DNA of 64,000 bases from the NCBI GenBank assembly GCA_963752045.1, contig CAVVWN010000010.1:124001-188000 (forward strand), in the 5' to 3' direction. Source of the stretch: DATKDF01 sp963752045. Its GTDB lineage: Bacteria > Acidobacteriota > Vicinamibacteria > Vicinamibacterales > SCN-69-37. Shown in pieces: positions 17,414 through 25,959 of the stretch. The notes below the pieces were generated by a model that did not search any database, was not told where the DNA came from, and saw nothing but the letters and a program-made list of their open reading frames with translations. The position numbers were made by a program, and so were the translations under genes. Position 1 is the stretch's first letter. Each line of letters starts with the position of its first letter.

Positions 17414-18242
17414 GCCGCTGCGGCCGGCGAGGCCGTCCGAGCCGCTCCCGGCCGACGTGGCCATGGCCCTCGGGCGCGTGTCGCCCGAGCTGGCCGCGAG
17501 GCTCCGCTACTTTGCCGAGGTCGACTCCACCAACGACGAGGCGCTCGGCCTGGCCGCGGCGGGTGCGCCCGATGGCACAGCGGTAATGGCCGGTCTGCAG
17601 CGGGCGGGCCGCGGCAGGCGTGGCCGGTCCTGGTTCTCGCCGCCCGGCGCGGGGTTGTACCTGTCGACGGTGGTCCGGCCCTGCAACTGGCCCGGCGGCG
17701 CCGCGCTCGTCACGCTCGCCGCAGGCGTGGCCGCCGCGCGCGCGGTGACGCGCGCCTCCGGGCTGCCAGTTGAGCTCAAGTGGCCGAACGACATCGTAAT
17801 CGGCCGGCCGTGGCGCAAACTGGGCGGTGTGCTCTCCGAAGGCGTCGGCGCACGGGGACGCGTCGACGCGGTCGTCGTGGGCATCGGCATCAACCTGCGG
17901 CCTGCCGCCTATCCGCCAGACCTGGCCGATCGAGCCACGTCCGTCGAGACGGAAGTGGGACGCCAGGTCGATCGGGGTGCGCTCGTCGCGATGCTCATGG
18001 CCGAGTGCGCCGACGTCGTTGCCCGCATGCGTGGCGGTGGCACGTCGTGGCTGAGCAGGGAGTGGCGCGCCCTTGCCCGCTCGGGCCTCGGACGCGAGCC
18101 CGTTCGGTGGGAACAGGCCGGGGCGTGGCGGAGCGGTCAGGCCGTCGACATCGACGAGGACGGCGCGCTCATCGTGCTCGCTGATGGACGCCGCGAACGC
18201 ATCATCGCCGGTGAAGTGATCTGGGAGCGGTCGGGATCATGA
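17397..18242 (+). CDS. birA: biotin--[acetyl-CoA carboxylase] ligase
   Basis: Biotin protein ligase of 281 residues without the N-terminal DNA-binding wing of group II BirA, so an enzyme only. Conserved 'VDSTNDEA', the biotinyl-5'-AMP loop 'QRAGRGRRGRSWFSPPGAGL', 'VELKWPNDIVI' with the catalytic Lys, 'KLGGVLSEG' and 'VVGIGINL' are all present, plus the C-terminal SH3-like domain. Overlaps nadC at its start and the next gene by 4 nt (ATGA), indicating one operon. Confidence 0.93.
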   Translation: MSVPGEPLRPARPSEPLPADVAMALGRVSPELAARLRYFAEVDSTNDEALGLAAAGAPDGTAVMAGLQRAGRGRRGRSWFSPPGAGLYLSTVVRPCNWPGGAALVTLAAGVAAARAVTRASGLPVELKWPNDIVIGRPWRKLGGVLSEGVGARGRVDAVVVGIGINLRPAAYPPDLADRATSVETEVGRQVDRGALVAMLMAECADVVARMRGGGTSWLSREWRALARSGLGREPVRWEQAGAWRSGQAVDIDEDGALIVLADGRRERIIAGEVIWERSGS

Positions 18243-18970
18243 CGAGCACTGACGAACGCGAGCCGCAGGCGGGCTACGACGTCGGTCCGTACTGCCGGCG
18301 CGTCGAGGCGTTTCTCACGCAGGTCAACGGCGGCCATCTCGTGCGGATCGTCGGGCCCGGCTTCGACCTGGTGAGGCGCTGGGCGCAGCAGGGCGTGCCC
18401 CCGAACATCGTCATGCGCGGCATCGAACGCAAGGCGGAGCGGCATCGTCACGGGTCGGCCAGACGTCCGCTTCGGATTGAATTCTGCGAAGGTGACGTGC
18501 GGGAGGTGTTCGACGAATGGCAGCGCGCGATCGGCGTGTCGTCGGCGCCCGCCTCGTCGGAGTCGCCGGCGTCTCACCGCACGCCATCGTTGCCAAAGCA
18601 CTTCGAGCGGGTGCTCGACCGGCTCGGCCGGCTGACCGGACGGCTCGACTGGCCTGATGAGCTGCGCGACGGGCTCGAGGCGTGCCGCGCGAAGATCGCC
18701 GCGCTTCAGGCGTCTTCGGTCGGCGCGCGTGGCGAGGCCAGAAACGCCGTGATCGAACGCCTGCAGGCCCTCGACGCCGAGCTTCTGGCGCTCGCGCGGC
18801 TTCACGCCCCTGCCGGCGTGCGGCGGGACATCGAGCGTGAAGCCGAGGCGGACCTGGCGCCGTACCGGGAGCGATTGTCGGAAGGACTCTGGAAGCAGAG
18901 CGTCGAGGCGACCGTGGCGCGTCTGCTGCGGGACCGTCTGGGCCTCCCGACCGTCGGCCTGTCCGGCTGA
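18239..18970 (+). CDS. unknown protein, helical
   Basis: 243 residues, soluble, strongly charged, no signal peptide or membrane helix. The N-terminal part (1-100) has 'YCRRVEAFLTQVNGGHLVRI' and 'IVMRGIERKAERHR'; a Ser/Pro/Ala linker (about 100-120) leads to a helical C-terminus ('FERVLDRLGRLTGRLDWPDE', 'DIEREAEADLAPYRERL'). I do not recognise the family. It overlaps birA by ATGA and precedes an RNA methyltransferase. Confidence 0.7.
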   Translation: MTSTDEREPQAGYDVGPYCRRVEAFLTQVNGGHLVRIVGPGFDLVRRWAQQGVPPNIVMRGIERKAERHRHGSARRPLRIEFCEGDVREVFDEWQRAIGVSSAPASSESPASHRTPSLPKHFERVLDRLGRLTGRLDWPDELRDGLEACRAKIAALQASSVGARGEARNAVIERLQALDAELLALARLHAPAGVRRDIEREAEADLAPYRERLSEGLWKQSVEATVARLLRDRLGLPTVGLSG

Positions 18971-19008
18971 GTGGGTGCGAGCGTGACTCCGTTCCAGGGC
19001 GGCGAGTC

Positions 19009-20289
19009 GTGAAGGGTCCGGAAATTCTCGAACTGCAAGTCGAGCGTCCGGCCGCGGGCGGGCGCATGGTGGCGCGCCACGACGGCCGCGTGGTGTTCGT
19101 GGCGGGAGCGCTGCCGGGCGAGCGAGTGCGCGCCCGCGTCGAACGGCGGGCCCGTCAGCTGATTTGGGCCAGGGTCACCGAGGTCGTCGAGCCGAGCGAT
19201 GACCGGCGCCCGGTCGAGGGCGATCCGGACTGCGGCGGCATGGCCTACGCCCACATCCGCTACGAGCGTCAGCTCGCGATCAAGGCGGAGGTGGTGGCCG
19301 ACGCGTTTCGGCGCATCGGCCGGATGGCCGTGCCGGGGCCGGTTTCCGTGCGGGCATCGCCCGAAACCGGGTACCGCCTGCGCGCGCGCTTCCAGGTGGC
19401 CGGCGGGCGCGCGGTCTTCTTCCGGGAGGGCACCCACGAGCCGTGCGATGCCGCAGCGACCAGGCAGCTTGCGCCCGAATCGTCCGACGCGGTCGGCCGT
19501 GCCCTGGAGGTGCTCGGGCCCAGGGTCTCCGGAATCGAAGCGGTCGTTCTCGCCGAGAACGTGGCCGCCACCGAGCGCGTGGTCCACGTCGAGGGTCGTG
19601 ACGGCGCGCGGTTCGACGACCTCGCAGGAAGAATCGATCTGCCGGCCGGTCTCTCGGGCATGTCCGCGGGCACCCGCGGGCGGCCGGTGACGCTGTCGGG
19701 CCGGCCCGTCGTGACCGACACGGCTGATGAGCTCTTCGGCGGCGCATCGCCGGTCGGGAGTCTCGTCGCCTGGACCAGGCACGCGGTGTCGTTCTTCCAG
19801 GGAAACCGCTTTCTCACCGGGGATCTCGTCCGGGCCGTGCTCGGCGCGAGCGAGGGCGACCGCATGGTCGATCTCTACGCCGGAGTGGGTCTCTTCGCAC
19901 TGGCGCTCGCGGCCCGCGGCGCGGAGGTCGTGGCGGTCGAGGGCGATCGGGCGAGCGTCATCGACCTTGCCGCCAATGCCCGCGCCGCTCCTGGCCGGCT
20001 GCACGTGGTGGGCAGCGCGGTCGAAGACGTCGTGACCGACCTGCCGGATCCGCCGCCCGATGTCGTGGTGCTTGATCCGCCTCGTTCCGGGGTGTCCGCC
20101 GAGGCACTCGCGGGCCTCGCGTCGTGGCGTGCCCCCCGCCTGGTCTACGTGTCCTGCGACCCGGCGACGCTCGCTCGCGATGCCGCCCGGCTTGTCGAAG
20201 CTGGCTACCGCCTGGCCACCCTCGAAGCCTTCGATCTCTTTCCCAACACGCCCCACGTCGAGGTGCTCGCGGTCTTCGACCTGACGTAG
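19009..20289 (+). CDS. class I SAM-dependent RNA (uracil-5-)methyltransferase, RumA/TrmA family
   Basis: 426 residues with GTG start. The N-terminal TRAM domain (about 1-60, 'VARHDGRVVFVAGALPGERV') precedes the RumA-type core. SAM motif I is 'MVDLYAGVGLFALALAARGA'; the catalytic region has 'VVLDPPRSGV' and 'YVSCDPATLARDAARL' with the nucleophilic Cys. The Cys quartet that binds a 4Fe-4S cluster in RlmD is missing (only 'DPDCGGMAYAH' remains), as in cluster-less homologues. It modifies tRNA or rRNA uridine; the exact site cannot be assigned. Convergent with argS. Confidence 0.88.
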   Translation: MKGPEILELQVERPAAGGRMVARHDGRVVFVAGALPGERVRARVERRARQLIWARVTEVVEPSDDRRPVEGDPDCGGMAYAHIRYERQLAIKAEVVADAFRRIGRMAVPGPVSVRASPETGYRLRARFQVAGGRAVFFREGTHEPCDAAATRQLAPESSDAVGRALEVLGPRVSGIEAVVLAENVAATERVVHVEGRDGARFDDLAGRIDLPAGLSGMSAGTRGRPVTLSGRPVVTDTADELFGGASPVGSLVAWTRHAVSFFQGNRFLTGDLVRAVLGASEGDRMVDLYAGVGLFALALAARGAEVVAVEGDRASVIDLAANARAAPGRLHVVGSAVEDVVTDLPDPPPDVVVLDPPRSGVSAEALAGLASWRAPRLVYVSCDPATLARDAARLVEAGYRLATLEAFDLFPNTPHVEVLAVFDLT

Positions 20290-20290
20290 A

Positions 20291-20340
20291 GCGGCCTGCA
20301 CCTCAAGGCCGCGGGCGCGCGCTTGAAGACCAGCGCGCGC
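20291..20340. terminator. two tandem GC hairpins between convergent genes
   Basis: Hairpin 1 is GCGGCCT (20291-20297) pairing with AGGCCGC (20306-20312). Hairpin 2 is GCGCGCGCT (20315-20323) pairing perfectly with AGCGCGCGC (20332-20340). They lie between the convergent RNA methyltransferase and argS stops. No T-tract follows on either strand, so intrinsic termination is uncertain. Confidence 0.4.
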
Positions 20341-22367
20341 TACATGCGGGCTGGCACGCCGCATCCCATCAGGTCGAGCGCGCGCGTGAGCTGCCGGCGC
20401 ACGTACAGCACGCCCGCGGCCCGCCACAGCCTCGCCGGCTCCCGCTCTTCGCGGAGGATCTGCTGCCGGTGATAGAAGGCGTTGAAGGCCTGCGCCAGTC
20501 CGAACGCGTACTTCGCGAGGACCGACAACTCGAGCGATCGGATCGCCGTCTCGACGACTTCGTCGAGCCGCGCCGCCTCGAGGATCAGTCCCCACAACTC
20601 GTTGGCTTCGGCGCCCTCCTCGAGCGGGGAAGCATCCAACTTGTCGAGGGCCCCGATCACGCCCTCGTCATCGACACCGTCGCGCTCCCTGAGCTTGGCG
20701 AGGATGTTCGACGCCCGCACCACCGCGTACTGGAGGTATGGCCCGGTCTCGCCCTCGAAGCTCAGGGCCTCCTCGATGTCGAAGGCGATCACCTTGCCAC
20801 GCGAGAACTTCACGAGGAAGTAGCGGACCGCCGAGACGGCGATCGTCTCGGCCGTGCGGCGGACTTCGTCGGGCGGCATTTCGGGATTCCGTTTCGCCAC
20901 TTCGGTCCGGGCGGTGGCCACGAGCTGGTCGAGCAGGTCGTCGGCCTTCACGCCGAGACCCTTGCGGCCCGACACCTCCACGAACGGCTTGTCGGTGTCG
21001 CCCGCGCCGTAGCCCAGCGCCCGGGCCGTCTCGTGCGACAGGGCGACCATTTCGTAGGAGAAATGCGTCGACGCGTCAGCCTCGCGCTGGAACCCCATCG
21101 TGGCGAGGGCCTGCTTGAGGAGTTGCTGCAGGTACGACTGTCGCGAGTCGATGACGTTGTAGACGGCCGACGCCTTGCCAAATTCGGGCGGCGGGATCGC
21201 CTGGCCCGACGGCCGTGTCGACGTCGTCGCCCAGAGCGGCCGGCCCTCCCGCTCCTCGAAAATCCGGTACTCGAAGTCGCGGCCGAGCAGCCCGAACTTC
21301 CAGAACTGATTCGCGATGTCCTTGCCGACGTACGTCACGGTGCCGTTCGACCTGACGATGACCTTTTCGCGCTGCTCGGCGTCGTCGCCTTCGGGTGCCT
21401 GGTCGGCGTCGTCGTGCCCGGCGTCGAGGCCGGCCGGTTCCTCGATGGGCATGACCCAGCAGCCTTTCAGCCGGCCTTCCGTCTGGAGGAACACGGCCTT
21501 GCGTGCCTTGAGCTCGTCGAACGCCGTGGCCCAGAAGTGGAGCCGGATGATGTCTCCCTCCCAGGTGAGCAGGTCGTAGTCCACGTTCATCCGGGCCATC
21601 GTCCTGAGATGGCAGCGGACGATGCGGTCGGCGATGAACGCGCCCATGTCGGCCAGCGGATTGCCGCCCTCTTCTATCGCATGCAGGGCCTCGGCCCTCC
21701 GCCCCGCGTGCGCGGCGTCGGTTTCGTACCACTCGGTGACCTTCGCGTAGAGGTCCCAGCAGTAGTAGTCGAATCGCGTGTCCGGGTCGTTGGCGAGCGC
21801 GCGCACGCCGCTGAGGTCGCGGCCTTCGAGCGCCGTGAAGCCGACGACGACATCGGCCACCTGCACGCCCGTGTCGTCGATGTAGTTCTGGACCTCGACC
21901 GGCTTGCCCTGAAACCGGAGGGCGCGCACGAGGGTGTCGCCGAGCGTCGCGTTGCGCAGGTGCCCGATGTGGGCGGCCTTGTTGGGATTGATGGCGGTGT
22001 GCTCGACGATGACTTTGCCGGCGCCCGCCTGGGTTCCGGCCTCGGTCGTGCCGGCCGGACCGAGGCACTCCCGAACGAACGCGCGGCGGTCGAGGTAACA
22101 GTTCAAGTAGCCATTCGGGGCCGCCTCGATGCGGGCGATGCCAGCGACGGTGCCGAGGGCGGCGGAGAGCTCCGCGGCGATGACGCGCGGCGCTTTCCGC
22201 AGCCGCCTGGCCAGTTCGAAGGCCACCGGCACGGCGAGGTCGCCAAGCTCGCGTCGTGGCGGTGTCTCGATGACGATGGCTGGCTGCTCGGCCGGGTCGA
22301 TGCCGAACGTGCTCGCGAGCGTCTCGGTGAGCCGCGTGCGGATCAGGGAATGGACTGGGAGAATCAT
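20340..22367 (-). CDS. argS: arginyl-tRNA synthetase
   Basis: Class I synthetase charging tRNA-Arg; 675 residues, at the long end for the family. The N-terminal Add1 domain (about 1-110, 'GDLAVPVAFELARRLRKAP') is followed by the HIGH motif in 'HTAINPNKAAHIGHLRNATL'. 'YIDDTGVQVADVV' and the C-terminal DALR anticodon domain ('LQYAVVRASNILAKLRE', 'NAFYHRQQIL') are also present. A stretch rich in Asp/Glu near 'DAGHDDADQAPEGDDAEQRE' is an insertion. A -10-like TACAAT lies 10 nt before the ATG on the minus strand. mobA ends 8 nt upstream. Confidence 0.95.
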   Translation of the reverse strand: MILPVHSLIRTRLTETLASTFGIDPAEQPAIVIETPPRRELGDLAVPVAFELARRLRKAPRVIAAELSAALGTVAGIARIEAAPNGYLNCYLDRRAFVRECLGPAGTTEAGTQAGAGKVIVEHTAINPNKAAHIGHLRNATLGDTLVRALRFQGKPVEVQNYIDDTGVQVADVVVGFTALEGRDLSGVRALANDPDTRFDYYCWDLYAKVTEWYETDAAHAGRRAEALHAIEEGGNPLADMGAFIADRIVRCHLRTMARMNVDYDLLTWEGDIIRLHFWATAFDELKARKAVFLQTEGRLKGCWVMPIEEPAGLDAGHDDADQAPEGDDAEQREKVIVRSNGTVTYVGKDIANQFWKFGLLGRDFEYRIFEEREGRPLWATTSTRPSGQAIPPPEFGKASAVYNVIDSRQSYLQQLLKQALATMGFQREADASTHFSYEMVALSHETARALGYGAGDTDKPFVEVSGRKGLGVKADDLLDQLVATARTEVAKRNPEMPPDEVRRTAETIAVSAVRYFLVKFSRGKVIAFDIEEALSFEGETGPYLQYAVVRASNILAKLRERDGVDDEGVIGALDKLDASPLEEGAEANELWGLILEAARLDEVVETAIRSLELSVLAKYAFGLAQAFNAFYHRQQILREEREPARLWRAAGVLYVRRQLTRALDLMGCGVPARM

Positions 22368-22375
22368 GCGGGCCG

Positions 22376-22972
22376 CTATTGTATCCGCTCGTAATCGTCA
22401 GGTGTGTTCACGTTCATCAGCAGTCGCCCGACGTCGCCGAACCGTGCGAGCTCCGGGCCGGCGAGCTCGGCGACGTCGAGGACCGCCGAGAGGTTCGCCA
22501 GCTTGAGGCGGCCGGCGTCGATGGCCTCGCGCACCCGGTGCCGGACCTCGCGCCGATAGCAGGCGACGAGCGGCTCGGCGCCCTCTGGCGTGCGCACCCA
22601 CGCCGCGTCGGCCGAACCGGCGAGCTCGGCCAGCCGCTCGAGCAGCGGCGCCTCGAGAAACGGCATGTCGCACGCGATGACCAGCACCCGGTCTGCCGAG
22701 GCAGCCTCGAGCGCCGAATAGAGCCCGCCGATCGGGCCCATGCCCCCCACGAGATCCGGTACGGCGCGCGCCCCGTCAGCAGGCGCGCGGTCCGGATGGT
22801 CGCCGACAATGATCACCTCGTCGGCGACCAGTTGCAGGAGGGCGACCTGTCGAACGATGATGGGGCGGCCGCCGACGAGCAACTGGCTCTTGTCGCGTCC
22901 GCCGAGGCGGGCCGCTCGACCGCCGGCGATAATCGCGCCGGTTCGCCGGGGAATGGTCACTGACGAAATCAT
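22376..22972 (-). CDS. mobA: molybdenum cofactor guanylyltransferase
   Basis: Transfers GMP from GTP to molybdopterin. About 198 residues with the nucleotidyltransferase signature 'GAIIAGGRAARLGGRDKSQL' near the N-terminus, 'VIACDMPFLEAPLLERL' with the Mg-binding Asp, and 'EPLVACYRREV'. The ATG at 22972 overlaps the divergent ATG of the next gene within a single CATG; a GTG four codons later (22960) is an alternative start. It lies upstream of argS on the same strand. Confidence 0.88.
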   Translation of the reverse strand: MISSVTIPRRTGAIIAGGRAARLGGRDKSQLLVGGRPIIVRQVALLQLVADEVIIVGDHPDRAPADGARAVPDLVGGMGPIGGLYSALEAASADRVLVIACDMPFLEAPLLERLAELAGSADAAWVRTPEGAEPLVACYRREVRHRVREAIDAGRLKLANLSAVLDVAELAGPELARFGDVGRLLMNVNTPDDYERIQ

Positions 22973-23573
22973 GACAGAGGTTCGCGCCGGACAGTTGATC
23001 GCCGCCAGCCTGTACCAGGCCATTCAGGAAGAGCTGCCCACGCGCCTGGACTTCTACGCCCACTGGTTGCAGGGCGAACGTCTGCCGGACCGGCGCGGCA
23101 ACCTGGCGCAGATGACGGCCGTGCTCGGGTTTCTCAGAACCGAAGGCGAGGCGTATCACCGGGTCATGACGAACGCCGGCCGGGTCGCGGCCGGCTGGAC
23201 CGTCGACGGCCTGACGCCCTGGCGCCGGCAGGTTGCCGCGCGATTCCCGCCGGCGCTGCGAGCGCGTGTGGCACTCGGCGTCGCCGCGGATCTCGTCCGC
23301 ACCGTTCACGGGAGCAGCCGCATGAGCCGGCGGGTTCGCCGGCGGCACGCGGAGCTCGGCGTGACCGATTCGCTCTTCTGTGCGGTCAGGGACGTGCCGG
23401 CCGCACCCCTCTGCGGCTTCTACCTCTCGGCGACGCTCGAGCTGCTCGCTCGATTCGAAGTGCCGGCGCATGGTCGGCTCGCTGCCTGCCGCGCCATCGA
23501 AGGGACCCGGTGCGTGATGATGCTCGACTGGCCGAGCACACAGCTTGCTCCCGACCCGGCCGTGGCCGCGTGA
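22971..23573 (+). CDS. unknown protein with V4R-like C-terminus
   Basis: 200 residues. The C-terminal third ('CGFYLSATLELLARFEVPAH' then 'LAACRAIEGTRCVMML') has the small/Cys pattern of V4R/heme-NO-binding-like domains: Cys-x-Gly, a helix, then a Cys-containing hairpin. The N-terminal part is helical ('SLYQAIQEELPTRLDFYAHW'). This resemblance is by eye and tentative. The start codon overlaps the mobA start on the other strand; the stop overlaps the GTG of the next gene (GTGA). Confidence 0.6.
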   Translation: MTEVRAGQLIAASLYQAIQEELPTRLDFYAHWLQGERLPDRRGNLAQMTAVLGFLRTEGEAYHRVMTNAGRVAAGWTVDGLTPWRRQVAARFPPALRARVALGVAADLVRTVHGSSRMSRRVRRRHAELGVTDSLFCAVRDVPAAPLCGFYLSATLELLARFEVPAHGRLAACRAIEGTRCVMMLDWPSTQLAPDPAVAA

Positions 23574-25213
23574 CGGGCGTCTTTTCTCTCATGCTGATTC
23601 GCCTGCCCGGCCTGTGGTTGCTCTCGTGCCTCGTATCGGCCGGGCTTTCCTCACCCGCGCAGCCGGACTCGCCATGGCGGGTGCTCGTGATGCCGTTCGC
23701 AGTCGAGGCCGACGCCGCAGGCAGCGGAGGGGGCGGGGCGACGCTCTGGCTGGGCGAGGCGGCTGCTGTCCTGGTCACCGACGGCCTGGCGGCTCGCGGC
23801 CTGCCTGTGCTGCCCCGTGCGGAGCGTCGCGCAGCGTTCGACAGGCTCGACCTGCCCATGTCGTCGGCGCTCACTCGAGCCACGATGATTCGAGTGGGGG
23901 AGTTGGTCGGGGCGACGGCCGTCGTGTTCGGCGAGGTGCGGCTCGACGGTCGACTGACGGTTCGCGCGAGATTCATCGATCTTTCGGCAGGGGCGGAGTT
24001 GCCGGCCGTGCTCGAGTCGGCAGAGCCGGCCCGGCTCTACTCGATCTTCGAACGCGTGTCGGACGGGCTGACCGCTGCGGCGGGGCATCGCCCGCCAGCC
24101 GGCCTCGAACCGGATGTGCCGTTGCCGCTCGAGGCCTTTGAGAGCTATGTCAAGGGACTCGTCGCGGCCACACCCGAAGCGCAGCAGCGGTTTCTCGAGT
24201 CGGCCATGGTGCAGGCGCCAGGAGACGGGCGCGTGCTCGTGGAACTCTGGCGGGTCTATTCGACGCTCGGCCTTCACGACAAGGCCCTCGAAGCCGCAAG
24301 CGCGGTGCCAGCCGGCTCCCTGCTCGCCCGAGAGGCGCGGTTCGCCGTTGCGCTGTCGCTCATGGGGCTTGGCCGGCTCGACGGCGCGTTTCGCGAGTTG
24401 CAGGTGCTTCACGAGCCACGACCGTCGGCGGCGGTGGCCAATGCGCTCGGCGTCGTCGAGTTGCGGCGGTCCGGGGCGGACGGCGCCGGAGCATCCATCG
24501 CGTACTTCGACGAGGCGGTGCGGCTCGAGCCGACCGACCCGGACATCCGGTTCAATCTCGGCTACGCCCAGGCCCTGGCTGGTGACGGCGCCGAGGCTCT
24601 GGCGTCACTACGCGAGGTGGTGCGGCTCGACGCGGCCGACGCCGAGGCGCATGTCGTGATGAGCGCTTTGCTCTCAGCCGAGGGGCGTTCGGCCGAAGCC
24701 CGCCGCGAGCGCGAGCTGGCTGTCTGGCTCGGTGAGCTCACCGACGCGGGCACGCCGGTGTCGACTGTGCCGTCCGGTCTCGAACGGCTGCCGCCCTCCC
24801 TGGAGGTGGAGGCGGGCGTTCATGCTGCGCGGCTTCCCGAACAGGCCGGCCAGCGCGACGAGCGAGCCACCGCCACCTACTACCTCGACAGGGGGCGGCG
24901 TCTCGTCGACGCCCGCCGCGACCGTGAGGCGATCGACGAGCTCAGGAAGGCCGTCTATCTGGATCCGTATGCCGACGAGCCGCACCTGTTGCTCGGGCTC
25001 GTGTACCAGCGCGGCGGCCGTCTGGCCGAGGCGATCGACGAGTTCCGTGTGGCGTTGTGGGCGCGAGAGACGGCCGAGGGACAGGTCGCGCTCGGTCGCG
25101 CGCTCTTGGAGGCTGGAGACCGGGAGTCGGCCAGGCGGGCGGCCGATCGGGCGTTGCAGCTCGATCCACAGTCGCTCGACGCACGCGAGCTCCGCGACCG
25201 CATCGGCGGCTGA
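23570..25213 (+). CDS. TPR-repeat lipoprotein/periplasmic protein
   Basis: About 547 residues. A signal sequence around 'LIRLPGLWLLSCLVSAGLSS' is followed by an alpha/beta domain (about 35-165: 'VLVMPFAVEAD', 'LWLGEAAAVLVTDGLAARGL', 'MIRVGELVGATAVVFGEVRL') like the FlgO/CsgG-type envelope domain. Tetratricopeptide repeats follow (about 190-380 and 440-545, e.g. 'DIRFNLGYAQALAGDGAEAL', 'HLLLGLVYQRGGRLAEAIDE'). The GTG overlapping the upstream stop is taken as start; an ATG at 23591 is equally possible. Likely an envelope scaffold; partner unknown. Confidence 0.78.
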   Translation: MTGVFSLMLIRLPGLWLLSCLVSAGLSSPAQPDSPWRVLVMPFAVEADAAGSGGGGATLWLGEAAAVLVTDGLAARGLPVLPRAERRAAFDRLDLPMSSALTRATMIRVGELVGATAVVFGEVRLDGRLTVRARFIDLSAGAELPAVLESAEPARLYSIFERVSDGLTAAAGHRPPAGLEPDVPLPLEAFESYVKGLVAATPEAQQRFLESAMVQAPGDGRVLVELWRVYSTLGLHDKALEAASAVPAGSLLAREARFAVALSLMGLGRLDGAFRELQVLHEPRPSAAVANALGVVELRRSGADGAGASIAYFDEAVRLEPTDPDIRFNLGYAQALAGDGAEALASLREVVRLDAADAEAHVVMSALLSAEGRSAEARRERELAVWLGELTDAGTPVSTVPSGLERLPPSLEVEAGVHAARLPEQAGQRDERATATYYLDRGRRLVDARRDREAIDELRKAVYLDPYADEPHLLLGLVYQRGGRLAEAIDEFRVALWARETAEGQVALGRALLEAGDRESARRAADRALQLDPQSLDARELRDRIGG

Positions 25214-25249
25214 TCGGCGTTGCGGCCGTGCTAACATCGTTTCTGCGGC

Positions 25250-25849
25250 ATGCCCGAACAGAACTCCCGAGAGATTCAGCTGACCGGGAAGCAGCTCATC
25301 TTCCTGTTCATGTCGGCGATCGTTCTGCTGGTCGTCGTGTTTCTCCTCGGCGTGTCGCTTGGCCGCGGCGTCGGCTCTGAGCGGCTGGCCGGTCCGGCCG
25401 GTGGCGATTCGCAGCCGGGAGACACCACGGTGCCCGCCGCACCGGCGGCGGCTGACGACCCGGTTGCCCTGAGCTACCCGAACCAGTTGACCGGGCGCGG
25501 CGAGTCAACGCCCGCCGTGCCACCAACCCCTCCCGACGAGCTGCCGCCGATTACGCCTCCCGGTGTCGCGGCTGCTGAGGTCGTGGAAGATGTGCCCTCG
25601 CTCTCGCCTCCGCCGGTGGCCTCGGGCGGGTGGATCGTTCAGGTCGGCGCCTACCGAAGCCGGGATGGTGCGGATCGGGTTGTGCGTGATCTCGTGGCCA
25701 AGGGCTATCAGGCGTTCGTCTCGCCGTCGGGCGGCCTGAACCGCGTTCGTGTCGGACCGTTCGCCGAACAGGAGGCCGCCGACGCGGCGGCGGCCGAGAT
25801 CGAGCGGCTGGGCCATCCGAAGCCCAAGGTCCAGAAGGAAGGACAGTAG
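25250..25849 (+). CDS. SPOR-domain membrane protein
   Basis: 199 residues: a short cytoplasmic N-terminus, one membrane helix (about 17-40, 'LIFLFMSAIVLLVVVFLLGV'), a Pro/Ala-rich periplasmic linker, and a C-terminal SPOR domain (about 124-197, 'GGWIVQVGAYRSRDGADRVV', 'RVRVGPFAEQEAADAA'). SPOR domains bind denuded septal peptidoglycan in other bacteria, so a division-associated role is likely. It ends immediately before lnt. Confidence 0.88.
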   Translation: MPEQNSREIQLTGKQLIFLFMSAIVLLVVVFLLGVSLGRGVGSERLAGPAGGDSQPGDTTVPAAPAAADDPVALSYPNQLTGRGESTPAVPPTPPDELPPITPPGVAAAEVVEDVPSLSPPPVASGGWIVQVGAYRSRDGADRVVRDLVAKGYQAFVSPSGGLNRVRVGPFAEQEAADAAAAEIERLGHPKPKVQKEGQ

Positions 25850-25959
25850 CCGTCCCGCACGCCCTCGCGCTCCTCTCCGGTGTCCTGCTTGCGGTCAGCT
25901 TCCCGAAGTTCGGGCATGCGGCCTTCGCATGGATCGCGCTCGCGCCGCTTCTCGTCGCC

